From contig NZ_CBQR020000083.1 in NCBI RefSeq assembly GCF_000455485.1, forward strand, positions 1 to 46,673: 46,673 bases of DNA. Direction: 5' to 3'. Under the pieces are notes generated by a model that was not told the DNA's origin, ran no database searches, and saw nothing but the letters and a program-made list of their open reading frames with translations. A program made the translations under genes and the position numbers. This DNA comes from Gorillibacterium massiliense. Its GTDB lineage: Bacteria; Bacillota; Bacilli; Paenibacillales; NBRC-103111. Positions 7,386-15,740 of this stretch are shown in pieces. Positions within the stretch are counted from its first letter, which is position 1. Each line of letters opens with the position of its first letter.

Positions 7386-8993
7386 CTATTTGTTTGCCGC
7401 CAAGAAAGCATCAACTTGCTTTTGAAGTTCCGCAACGACTTCATCGCCACCGGCCTTCTTGATCAGCTCGCGAAGCTTAGCGACATCGCTGTCGATGCTG
7501 GACTTAATCATGCCATAGACCAAAGGCTTCTCATATTGTTCGAGCACGTTGTTTACAGCCGCAATTTGGTTTTTGACATTGGTGTCGTCGAATACGAACG
7601 TCGTCAACTTAGGATACGCGGCGTTATTGACCATGTCGTCTTTGAATTTCTGGTAGTCCGGCATGCCGCCATCGATTAATTTATAGAATTGATCGTTCCT
7701 CCAACCCCAAGGACATGCGCCATCAGGAGAGAAGCCTGCGCTATCTGTGAGCGGAACAATGCTTTTGCCGTCTGCAGAAAGATCGTAATGTTTGCCTTGA
7801 ATGCCGTAGGTCGTAAGATTGAAATAACGTTCGTCGTTGCGGAACAAATCTAGCATCATCAACGCGCGCTCTGGATTTTTCGAGTTGCGGTTGATCGCGA
7901 TGCCGTTCTGAATGAACGGATTGACAGCGACAGGATTTCCGTAGTTCGCATTGAGACCAACAAGCTTATATTCTGGATGCTGAGCGTTAACAGATGCATA
8001 ATTGGAGTTCGCCGTTGCCAAGTTGCCCCCGCCGGCAGGAGCTTTGCCGTTCAAGAAATCATTGAAGCCATCTGACGATTTATTTACTGCCGCACTCTTC
8101 GAAATAATTCCTTTATCTACCCATTCTTTTGTTACGGTAACGCCTTTAACGAACGCGTCCGTATCAATGAACGGGAAAACTTTCGGCGAGTCTTGTGTTG
8201 TATCGTAATAGACGTGGAAGTTGCTTAAAGAACCGACCTCAAACCAGTTTTTCATCATCTCACTCGGCAGGTAATATGGCATGCCCCACCAGGTCTTGTC
8301 GCCGCCTTGAAGCGGAACGATCTTCGTATCTTTGTAGAACGCTTCATAATAGGCTTCGATGCTCTTCGAATCCTTGACCATATCTTCTGCTTTCAGGCCG
8401 TATTTCTCAAGCAAATCTCCACGGAGCAATGAGAAATTGCCGAACATTTCCTTGTAATTCATTGGGACCATGTAAACTTTGCCTTGAATCTTTGCCTGTT
8501 CCCAAGCTTCTGGATACATGGATGCCGCCGTCTTCGGCATATATTGGTCGAGCATGTCCTTTGTAAGTTCCAGGAAGCCGCCTTTCGAGGCTTGTTGGTT
8601 ATATTGTGCCCAGTTTGCCGTATAGATCAAATCGAAATCATCGCCGGAAGCGAACAGCAGCGGGTATTTTTGCTGCCAGTCTGCCCAAGAGAGGAAGCTC
8701 ACGTCTACCGTTGCGTTGATGTCCTGCTTCAGCAGTTTGTTCACTTCACCATACACTTCTTCGAAGTCTTTTGGCTTATCTCCGAGAAGATACATTTTCA
8801 GCTTTACTTCTTTAGAAGTGTCTACCTTCGGACTAGCCGCTGGCGAGAATGCCGCCGATGAAGGTACCGAGGTTGCCGATGGTGCGATGGAAGACGCAGC
8901 TTCTTTGTTGTTCGAGTTGCCGCAACCTGCCAATACGGACGTTGTGAGCAATGACAGCGCGAGGATCGATTGCCACTTGTAACGCTTTTTCAT
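7386..8993 (-). CDS. Sugar ABC transporter binding lipoprotein (first paralogue)
   Basis: A 535-aa lipoprotein with the signal ending LAGC (Cys24) and a Ser/Ala linker to about residue 60. A large family 1 (LipO-type) solute-binding fold follows: KLKMYLLGDKPKDF, FLSWADWQQKYPLLFA, GGDKTWWGMPYY, NSKNPERALMMLDLFRND. It lies 54 bp after the permease gene, the usual permease-permease-binder order. The partner permeases are those at 9048-10865. It is close to the 527-aa protein at 3131-4714. Given GH53 and GH43 downstream, the ligand is likely a galacto- or arabinogalacto-oligosaccharide (inference). Confidence 0.93.
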   Translation of the reverse strand: MKKRYKWQSILALSLLTTSVLAGCGNSNNKEAASSIAPSATSVPSSAAFSPAASPKVDTSKEVKLKMYLLGDKPKDFEEVYGEVNKLLKQDINATVDVSFLSWADWQQKYPLLFASGDDFDLIYTANWAQYNQQASKGGFLELTKDMLDQYMPKTAASMYPEAWEQAKIQGKVYMVPMNYKEMFGNFSLLRGDLLEKYGLKAEDMVKDSKSIEAYYEAFYKDTKIVPLQGGDKTWWGMPYYLPSEMMKNWFEVGSLSNFHVYYDTTQDSPKVFPFIDTDAFVKGVTVTKEWVDKGIISKSAAVNKSSDGFNDFLNGKAPAGGGNLATANSNYASVNAQHPEYKLVGLNANYGNPVAVNPFIQNGIAINRNSKNPERALMMLDLFRNDERYFNLTTYGIQGKHYDLSADGKSIVPLTDSAGFSPDGACPWGWRNDQFYKLIDGGMPDYQKFKDDMVNNAAYPKLTTFVFDDTNVKNQIAAVNNVLEQYEKPLVYGMIKSSIDSDVAKLRELIKKAGGDEVVAELQKQVDAFLAANK

Positions 8994-9047
8994 TGTGATG
9001 CTTCCCCTCTCGTTTATTGAATATATGATAATCCGGCATTGCCGGTC

Positions 9048-9929
9048 TTACCCTTTGACCGCTCCGAGTGTAATGCCTTTAACGAAATAACGTTGCACGA
9101 AAGGATACAGAAGGACGATTGGCCCTGTCGTGACGATTGTAATCGCCATTTTGTAGGCATCGGACGGGATATCGGTAATCGTGATGCCAGCATTGCTGGC
9201 TGCATAATTGAGAAATTCCATCTTACTTAACGTTTGGTAGAGATAATATTGAAGGTTGTACATACTGCTTTTGTCGATGAACAGCATCGTATTAAACCAG
9301 TCGTTCCAATAACCCAAAGCGATAAATAAACCGATCGTCGCTAGAGCGGGTTTCAATAGCGGAAGAGTCAAGCGGAAAAAGATCGTAAAGTCCCCCGCGC
9401 CGTCTATCGTGGCTGATTCCCGGATTTCCCCAGGAATCGCACTGATAAACGTCCGCATGATGATGATATGAAACACATTCAGCAACAGTGGAACAATCAA
9501 AGCAAGATAGCTGTTTTTCATATGCAAGTACTTGACCATCAAAATGTACCAAGGTACTAATCCGCCGCTAAACAAAGTCGTGAAATAGAAGTAGAAAGCG
9601 AAATAATTCCGGAACTTAAAATCTTTGCAGTTTAGAACATAAGCGGTCATTGCCGTCAAAAAAAGTCCAAGCGTCGTTCCGATCGCCGTGACGCAGATCG
9701 TGACTCCGTAAGCCTGCATAAGATTGCTCGCGGTCTTGAAAAGCAACTGGTAAGCTTCCCCGGACCACAACGACGGCCATAGCCGATACCCCTGCAGCGT
9801 AATTTCCTTCTGGGTCATAAATGATCCCGTTATCAATAGCCAGAACGGCAAGATGCACAGTATCGCGAATGTCCCAATAATCAAATATCCGATTATATTA
9901 AATAAAACTTTATCCGATTGCCGGCGCAT
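9048..9929 (-). CDS. Carbohydrate ABC transporter permease (YtcP/LplC type)
   Basis: A 293-aa inner-membrane protein with six predicted membrane segments, the first at about residues 10-34. The cytoplasmic EAA loop for docking the ATPase is at about 168-195 (IRESATIDGAGDFTIFFRL). The C-terminus ends ...KGITLGAVKG, typical of this subfamily. It starts 12 bp after the upstream permease gene. No ATPase gene is present, so a shared MsmX/UgpC-type ATPase elsewhere is expected from what is known of these importers. Confidence 0.93.
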   Translation of the reverse strand: MRRQSDKVLFNIIGYLIIGTFAILCILPFWLLITGSFMTQKEITLQGYRLWPSLWSGEAYQLLFKTASNLMQAYGVTICVTAIGTTLGLFLTAMTAYVLNCKDFKFRNYFAFYFYFTTLFSGGLVPWYILMVKYLHMKNSYLALIVPLLLNVFHIIIMRTFISAIPGEIRESATIDGAGDFTIFFRLTLPLLKPALATIGLFIALGYWNDWFNTMLFIDKSSMYNLQYYLYQTLSKMEFLNYAASNAGITITDIPSDAYKMAITIVTTGPIVLLYPFVQRYFVKGITLGAVKG

Positions 9930-9941
9930 GCTGTCTCCTCC

Positions 9942-10865
9942 TTAGAACAACGCGTAATCTTTTTGCGTCTTGCGCACAATATAGTTGACTGTGATGATCA
10001 GGAAGAAAGAGATCACCGACTGGTAAAGGCCAGCCGCTGACGACATTCCGAATTCCTGATTCGTAAGCAGTGATCGAACCACGAACGTATCAATCACATC
10101 GGTCGTATTGAAAACAAGTCCATTGTCACCGACGATTTGGTAGAACATCTGGAAATCCCCCCGTATGATACCGCCTACGGAGAGCAGCAGTAGCGTAACC
10201 GTCGTAGGGATAAGGGCCGGGAGTGTAATATATCGGATTCGTTGAAAAATATTAGCCCCATCAATACTTGCGGCCTCATACGTTTCCGTGTCGATATTCG
10301 TTATGGCCGCCAAGTAGAAAACGGTTCCATAACCAACCGATTTCCAGGCGCTGAAGAAAATGAGAATAATAATCCATGCTTTAGGATTGGAATATACATC
10401 GATCGGACTCATACCTAACGATTTCAATACGGTATTCAGCGAGCCGTATTCGAAATTGAACACGTTGTAGACAAAAGCCGAAACGACAACCCACGAAATG
10501 AAATAAGGAAGAAAAATGGCGGATTGCATGAATTTTCGAATGTACTTGCCTGTCATCTCGGCAAGACAGATCGCCATAATAATCTCGAGGCCGTTATTCA
10601 AGATAATGAAAACGACGTTATACAGCATTGTGTTCTTCGTGACATGCCACAGTTGGCCGGATTCGAAGAAAAACTTAAAATTATCGAAACCAACCCAAGG
10701 ACTTCCAAACATGCCGCCTACATAGTTGTATCTTTTAAAAGCAACCACGATCCCCGCCATCGGAATATAGGCAAGTACGAAAAAGATGAGGACCGCAGGA
10801 GAGATCATGAGGAGCTTTGCTTTGTGCTTATTCAACTCCCACAGGATCCCTTTTTTGTTACGCAT
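9942..10865 (-). CDS. Carbohydrate ABC transporter permease (LplB/YteP type)
   Basis: A 307-aa protein with six membrane segments. It begins with the subfamily N-terminus (LLMISPAVLIFFVLAYIPMAG) and has an EAA loop with EAASIDGANIFQRIRYITLP around residues 190-210. A GGGAGAA ribosome binding site precedes the ATG. It is the first gene of the operon, divergent from the yesN-like gene, so transport and regulation share one intergenic region. Confidence 0.93.
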   Translation of the reverse strand: MRNKKGILWELNKHKAKLLMISPAVLIFFVLAYIPMAGIVVAFKRYNYVGGMFGSPWVGFDNFKFFFESGQLWHVTKNTMLYNVVFIILNNGLEIIMAICLAEMTGKYIRKFMQSAIFLPYFISWVVVSAFVYNVFNFEYGSLNTVLKSLGMSPIDVYSNPKAWIIILIFFSAWKSVGYGTVFYLAAITNIDTETYEAASIDGANIFQRIRYITLPALIPTTVTLLLLSVGGIIRGDFQMFYQIVGDNGLVFNTTDVIDTFVVRSLLTNQEFGMSSAAGLYQSVISFFLIITVNYIVRKTQKDYALF

Positions 10866-11061
10866 GATTCATTCTCCCTTCCGCTTTCTGTCTATGCTGA
10901 TCTTTTCTCTGTGACTAATCATAAGCTCGGTTACTTGCGATTCGTACAAGACAAAACTATGATTTCGAGTAAAATCGACTACAGTTTCGCTTTGCCATTT
11001 GCTACGAAGAACCGAATCGCGGATAATGAAAATGCGACTTTTTAACCGCGGAGGTATAGGC
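10866..11061. promoter_or_regulatory. Divergent intergenic region, permease operon / yesN-like gene
   Basis: This 196-bp AT-rich gap must hold the promoters for both the minus-strand transport operon and the plus-strand two-component genes. It contains the inverted pair ATTTCGAGT / AAAATCGACT around 10963-10981, but I found no convincing -35/-10 pair. Binding by the YesN-like regulator is expected from context only. Confidence 0.4.
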
Positions 11062-12651
11062 ATGATGATCCGTCTTTTGATCGTGGACGATGAACAAACG
11101 ACCCGCGAAGGTCTGCTTCATTTTATCGAATGGCACGAACTTGGCATCGAAAGAGTCATGATTGCCGAAAATGGATTGGAAGCGCTTCAAATTTGCGACA
11201 GCTTTAAACCCGATATCGTGTTGACCGATGTCAAAATGCCACGGATGGACGGCATCCAATTCGCCAAAAAGCTTCTGGAAAGTCAGCCACACTGTAAAGT
11301 ACTGTTCCTTAGCAGCTATGCCGAGAAGGAATATTTGAAATCCGCAATCCATTTGAAGGCTCTTGATTACCTCGACAAGCCTGTCGACTTAGAAGAAATT
11401 AAAGAAGGCATTCGACGGGCCGTCAACGTATGCATGGATGAAAAGAAACACAAAAAAGCCGAGCAGAAACTACTCGGCGAAAATGAACTTCATCATCAAG
11501 AGCAACAAGCCTTATTTTGGCTGACTAGCCACAGGGAAGATGCAAATAAGGCCGGCGGCGATTCCGCCTCCTTTCCTCAGGGTGCATCATTCGTCACGGC
11601 GATTATTAAATTTCATCATGTTCGTGATAACGACAATCAGAGCATCCTACTCGGCAAACATGAGCTGCTTGGGAAAATAGGATGCAGGTTCTCCGCATTC
11701 GACTTGGACACGTTGAGGGGATTTAAAGATAGTCAGCATCTCATTATCCATGCTTATTCGAAAAACCTTGCTGCTCCAGAACAGCTTTTAAACCCCCTTG
11801 CCCTTGCGCGATCCGATCTTCAGGAACTCATGGGTTCACCGCTGCAAACGTTCATCGGCGTCGGGCACTTGGTCCATCGACCGGAAGGCTTGCTCGAATC
11901 CTATCACTCGGCGGCTGTCGCCGTTCAAAGGCAATTTTTCATCGGCTACAATCAGATTGTGGTATTTCAAGAATCGTTTCTATCATCGGCTGGTTATCAT
12001 CCGGATTGGGAGTTACTTACCCAGCAATTCGAAGACCATCTCGAAGAAGAGCAAACAGATAAAGCCGTTGCACTATTGGAACGTTTTTCCATACTCTTAA
12101 AAGAAACCGAAGACACACTGATTAACGATGCCAAGAATGTATTTTTCGGACTCCTCCTCGCCATTTTCAAAGCGGCCGATCGCAAAAAACTTAGTCTCTC
12201 ACAATCATCAGGTGATCGGGAATATTTATGGAACGTCGTATTCCGATTCAATACACTGCAGGAAATGGCTCAATATACGAAGGAGAAATTAGACCAGTTT
12301 TTCGAGCATCTTCAAGGAAGAGTGACCGGTGGCTCCATCGCATTCGCGATCATGAGGTATATCCAGGTCAACTACAAAAATCCCAACCTGTCTATTAAAT
12401 CCATCGCGGATCACATCTTCCTAACGCCGAATTATTTAAGCCTCCAATTCAAAAAAGAAACCGGTCAAACCATCAACGAATACATAATAGAGTTTCGCAT
12501 ATCCAAAGCGAAGGAACTGCTGTCCGACCGCCAGCATAAACTTTATGAGGTCGCTGCACAAGTGGGCATCATGGATGCGAACTACTTCGCCAAAACGTTC
12601 AAGAAAGTTACTGGAATGACGCCGTCGGAGTTCAAGGAGAAGCATCTATGA
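11062..12651 (+). CDS. YesN-like response regulator (REC + AraC-type HTH)
   Basis: 529 aa from the ATG at 11062, which has GGAGG 7 nt upstream; the frame is open to 10999 but without a ribosome binding site. REC domain at residues 1-125 with the acidic pair in LLIVDDEQ, phospho-acceptor Asp56 (VLTDVKMP) and Lys106 (LDKPVD). A middle region of about 270 residues follows. The last 100 residues form an AraC double helix-turn-helix (SIKSIADHIFLTPNYLSLQF; YEVAAQVGIMDANYFAKTF). It overlaps the kinase gene by 4 bp (ATGA), indicating translational coupling. It likely activates the divergent galactan transport operon. Confidence 0.95.
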   Translation: MMIRLLIVDDEQTTREGLLHFIEWHELGIERVMIAENGLEALQICDSFKPDIVLTDVKMPRMDGIQFAKKLLESQPHCKVLFLSSYAEKEYLKSAIHLKALDYLDKPVDLEEIKEGIRRAVNVCMDEKKHKKAEQKLLGENELHHQEQQALFWLTSHREDANKAGGDSASFPQGASFVTAIIKFHHVRDNDNQSILLGKHELLGKIGCRFSAFDLDTLRGFKDSQHLIIHAYSKNLAAPEQLLNPLALARSDLQELMGSPLQTFIGVGHLVHRPEGLLESYHSAAVAVQRQFFIGYNQIVVFQESFLSSAGYHPDWELLTQQFEDHLEEEQTDKAVALLERFSILLKETEDTLINDAKNVFFGLLLAIFKAADRKKLSLSQSSGDREYLWNVVFRFNTLQEMAQYTKEKLDQFFEHLQGRVTGGSIAFAIMRYIQVNYKNPNLSIKSIADHIFLTPNYLSLQFKKETGQTINEYIIEFRISKAKELLSDRQHKLYEVAAQVGIMDANYFAKTFKKVTGMTPSEFKEKHL

Positions 12652-14438
12652 AACGATTCGAACGCTTCCGCAGTATGAAGCTGAAGCATAAGTTAGTGCT
12701 TTTAAATTCACTATTGATTGTGATCAGCCTCGGCACGCTTTCGTATATCGCTTATAAGCAGAGTTCAAAATCACTTAATTCCGAAGTGCTGTTTTCGACT
12801 AAGCAGGTGCTTAACCAAACAGAATCGTTCTTGTCCTACAAAATCGGCAAAATCGAGGACGTCTCGGACGCGATTGTTTTGGATAACAACCTGAACGAGA
12901 TGTTGAATCGTCCTGCTTCAAAATACGAGTTGTCGGAACAGTTGGGGGACTTCAGAAATTTTTACATCAACCTGACCACGTTCCAAAAAAACGATGATAT
13001 TTATCGAATCCGCGTCTATATTCCCGATGAGTTGGCATACTCCAACGAAGGCGTAAACTTTTTCCCCTATAGTCAATTTACATCTTCCAAGGAATACACC
13101 GCTCTTTCTCAATATCTCGGGAAAATAATGTGGGTAACGGACCGCGATGCCATAACCTCAATGATTCATCCCGACTTGCCTACCGTTCATGCCATCCGTT
13201 TTATTCGAAACCTTAGCTCATTCGACTCTCGCCTCGGCATGCTGGATATAGACGTAAGGCAAGACGTTTTAAGCAGCATCGTCAAAAGAGCGAATACCTC
13301 TGCAAACGGTGTTGCATACCTGCAAAATGCTGAGGGCGAAATCATTGCCGCATCGAACACCGAATTGACGAAACAATGGAATTTGAATCTAGAATCCGTG
13401 TTCTCCATCGCGTTACAAAACGACCCATGGCGGACGATAACACTAAGCGGCAAAAACGTTATGGCTGGCGTCAAAACGATCGAAGGAACGGATTGGAACC
13501 TTGTTTCGATCGTTCCCTTACAGGATCTATACGCTTCCGGCAAGAAAGTCAGAAATCAAATACTCGCCTTTATGATCTTGCTAGCTATTGCAGCAAATCT
13601 ATTAGTGTACTGGATTTCCAGTTCCCAAACGAGGCGGATTGGCATGGTTATTCGAAAAATGCGCCGCGTGCAAACAGGTGAACTCGAACCCGTAATATCC
13701 GATGGGCGCCAGGATGAAGTCGGGCAGCTCGTCGAAACCTACAACTATATGGTCAGCCGAATGAAGGTCATCCTGGATGAGCAGTACAAGCTCGGCGTAG
13801 AAGCAAAAAACGCCGAGCTCAAAGCGCTACATTCTCAAATCAACCCTCATTTTTTATATAACACGTTGGACTTGATAAATTGGACTGCTATCCAAAGAAA
13901 AGTACCAGAAATTTCATCCCTCGTACAATCGCTCAGCCAATTCTACAAGCTCAGCCTTAATAAGGGAGAAGAAGTAACCACTTTGGGCAAAGAATTGGAG
14001 CATGCTCGCTTGTATGTGGACATTCAAAACCGCAGATTCGGCAATTCCATCGAGCTCAATATCGACGTGGACGAAGAGCTTTTCGAGTATGACATACCTA
14101 AAATCACACTTCAGCCTATCGTCGAAAACGCGATTCTTCACGGCATACGAGAAACAGCGCATCGTAGAGGCGAAATCTTCATCTATTCTTACTGTGAGAA
14201 TGGCGACATCATTCTTGTCGTCCAGGACAATGGCATCGGCATATCTGAAGATCAAATCAATAGCCTAAATGGTTCATATGATTCCAATGCCAACAAAGAT
14301 GGGTATGGCATCCGTAACATCAATTACCGGATTCGCCTCTTATTCGGCCTAACCTACGGACTTCATTTCGAAAGCCAACTTGGCGAAGGCACGAAAGTAT
14401 TTATACGGCTACCACGAATAAAAAATGACGGAAGATAA
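12648..14438 (+). CDS. YesM-like sensor histidine kinase
   Basis: A 596-aa membrane kinase. TM1 at about 14-34, extracellular sensor about 35-300 (Cache-like by position), TM2 about 304-324, HAMP about 325-378. Then the His_kinase (LytS/YesM) motif QINPHFLYNTLD with His401 and a HATPase with N-box IVENAILHG (Asn494), DNGIGI and GYGIRNINYRI. It starts inside the stop of the regulator gene and ends at a strong terminator. Known for the family: senses sugars or a ligand-loaded binding protein and phosphorylates the YesN partner. The signal here is presumably galactan-derived (inference). Confidence 0.95.
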   Translation: MKRFERFRSMKLKHKLVLLNSLLIVISLGTLSYIAYKQSSKSLNSEVLFSTKQVLNQTESFLSYKIGKIEDVSDAIVLDNNLNEMLNRPASKYELSEQLGDFRNFYINLTTFQKNDDIYRIRVYIPDELAYSNEGVNFFPYSQFTSSKEYTALSQYLGKIMWVTDRDAITSMIHPDLPTVHAIRFIRNLSSFDSRLGMLDIDVRQDVLSSIVKRANTSANGVAYLQNAEGEIIAASNTELTKQWNLNLESVFSIALQNDPWRTITLSGKNVMAGVKTIEGTDWNLVSIVPLQDLYASGKKVRNQILAFMILLAIAANLLVYWISSSQTRRIGMVIRKMRRVQTGELEPVISDGRQDEVGQLVETYNYMVSRMKVILDEQYKLGVEAKNAELKALHSQINPHFLYNTLDLINWTAIQRKVPEISSLVQSLSQFYKLSLNKGEEVTTLGKELEHARLYVDIQNRRFGNSIELNIDVDEELFEYDIPKITLQPIVENAILHGIRETAHRRGEIFIYSYCENGDIILVVQDNGIGISEDQINSLNGSYDSNANKDGYGIRNINYRIRLLFGLTYGLHFESQLGEGTKVFIRLPRIKNDGR

Positions 14439-14477
14439 GGACGAACTACCGTATGTCATCCTCATCGCCTAAATAAT

Positions 14478-14520
14478 AAATGCGGCAGTCCAGAGCAATC
14501 CCCGGCACTGCCGCATTTTT
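14478..14520. terminator. Bidirectional intrinsic terminator
   Basis: Perfect 12-bp arms (AAATGCGGCAGT / ACTGCCGCATTT) enclose a 17-nt loop. The plus strand continues in a T run and the minus strand in TTTATTATTT. It can end the yesN/yesM transcript and also minus-strand transcription through the decayed binding-protein remnant. Confidence 0.9.
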
Positions 14521-14531
14521 GTTCAGATAGA

Positions 14532-14780
14532 TTATTGATTCGCCGGCCAAGCAAATTGGTCATGCTCGACAACCAGCTTGTCGTATTCGTTGGTTGGAGT
14601 CGACCATGCCCGTTAAATCGGTACCCACTTCAAAAGCCAGCTGAAGGTGTCGTTTCCATATTTGAGCTTTGCCGCATCCGGATCAGCTTCAAAATTTTTG
14701 GTACGTTGTTCCATAAATTTCACTTTGCCATTTTCATCGTAATCCCATGCGATGCCTTTGGGACCATAATACATATATCC
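14532..14780 (-). pseudogene. Remnant of a third sugar-binding lipoprotein (C-terminal fragment)
   Basis: The minus strand encodes YMYYGPKGIAWDYDENGKV..., ...AKLKYGNDTFSWLLKWV, then a TAA at 14613-14615, then STPTNEYDKLVVEHDQFAW and a second stop at 14532. Tyr-Gly-Pro-Lys-Gly-x-x-Trp-Asp-Tyr-Asp-Glu-Asn-Gly-Lys is the kind of segment found in the C-terminal half of LipO-type binding proteins. There is no start, the upstream frame is closed by a stop, and an internal stop is present. It appears to be the last piece of a transporter gene deleted between the yesM-like kinase gene and the GH43/GH35 pair. Confidence 0.65.
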
Positions 14781-14821
14781 TGGGCTAAGAACAGCCCGGG
14801 ATTCGCAACTTTATCGGACGA

Positions 14822-15700
14822 TCAGTCATTCGTTGGTGCCAGGGTCAGTCGGTCTTCCTGCTCGATGAGCTCGAAGATAACGGGGCGTTCCATGGGATGG
14901 GCGTTGGGCGAATGAATCGTCATCCTTAAACGACCGTCCAGATCACGGAAGATCATGCCATGACCTCCGTCCTCCCCGAACAGCGGCTGTGTACCCTGCT
15001 TCCAAGGACCCGTAACCTTTCCACTGAGCGATCTTGCGATGCCCATGGTGTACCCCTTAGTACCGCCGCTTGACCAAAGCATGATCAGTTCACCGCTCTC
15101 CATCCGATGGAGAAACGGGCCATCCGTCACATGCTCACCTCCCCCGCCGGGCTTGGACCAAGGTGCCTGCGAAGCACGAAACAACAATACCGGCTCCCCC
15201 GCGGGCATGTCGAGATTGTGCGATAAAGGGATGGCGTACATTTCCCCGTCCTTCACTTGCAGCCATTCTTTGCAGAATATCATCCAGTGGTTCCCATCCT
15301 CATCGGTGTAAAGCGTACCGTCTAAACACTCCCAATCCGGCGGGGTAAGCGGGCGCTCGCCCAAGGGACAGAAGGGACCCAAAGGATGATCGGCGACCAG
15401 AGCCTGCGTTCCCCGGCAGATGCGGTCAGCCTTAAAGGAAGCGAACATCACATATTTTTCTCCAAAAGCATAAACTTCCGGCGCCCAATAATGATGATCG
15501 GACCAAAATCCCTCAGCGGGACGAAAGACGGCATGCGGTCCCTCCCAATGAATCAAATCCTCGCTGACATAGGCGTCAAAGCCTACGGGATTACCCGACC
15601 ATGCCGTAGCCCCTTCTGTTCCGTAGAGATAATACTTCTTTACTGATGGGACCGGCAGTATATAGGGATCTCTTAAATGAATGTGAGCTAGTGATTTCAA
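14822..15700 (-). CDS. GH43-family glycosidase
   Basis: A 292-aa single-domain propeller protein with no signal peptide. It begins HIHLRDPYILPV (general base Asp11); the second acidic site is Asp127 (WECLDGTLYTDEDG). The position usually holding the acid Glu reads VTDGPFLHR, with Asp193 in place of Glu. That substitution may be normal for its subfamily or may change activity. The start is TTG at 15700 with GAGGGGG 8 nt upstream. It follows the GH35 gene by 40 bp and is probably co-transcribed with it. Likely an arabinosidase or galactosidase on arabinogalactan fragments; the substrate is not determinable. Confidence 0.85.
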   Translation of the reverse strand: MKSLAHIHLRDPYILPVPSVKKYYLYGTEGATAWSGNPVGFDAYVSEDLIHWEGPHAVFRPAEGFWSDHHYWAPEVYAFGEKYVMFASFKADRICRGTQALVADHPLGPFCPLGERPLTPPDWECLDGTLYTDEDGNHWMIFCKEWLQVKDGEMYAIPLSHNLDMPAGEPVLLFRASQAPWSKPGGGGEHVTDGPFLHRMESGELIMLWSSGGTKGYTMGIARSLSGKVTGPWKQGTQPLFGEDGGHGMIFRDLDGRLRMTIHSPNAHPMERPVIFELIEQEDRLTLAPTND

Positions 15701-15740
15701 GACTATAACCCCCTCTTGATCCGTTCATCGACCTAAACCT

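Noticed and set aside
10999-11061. Longer N-terminus of the YesN-like regulator
   Set aside because: The REC domain begins right after the ATG at 11062, which has the ribosome binding site.
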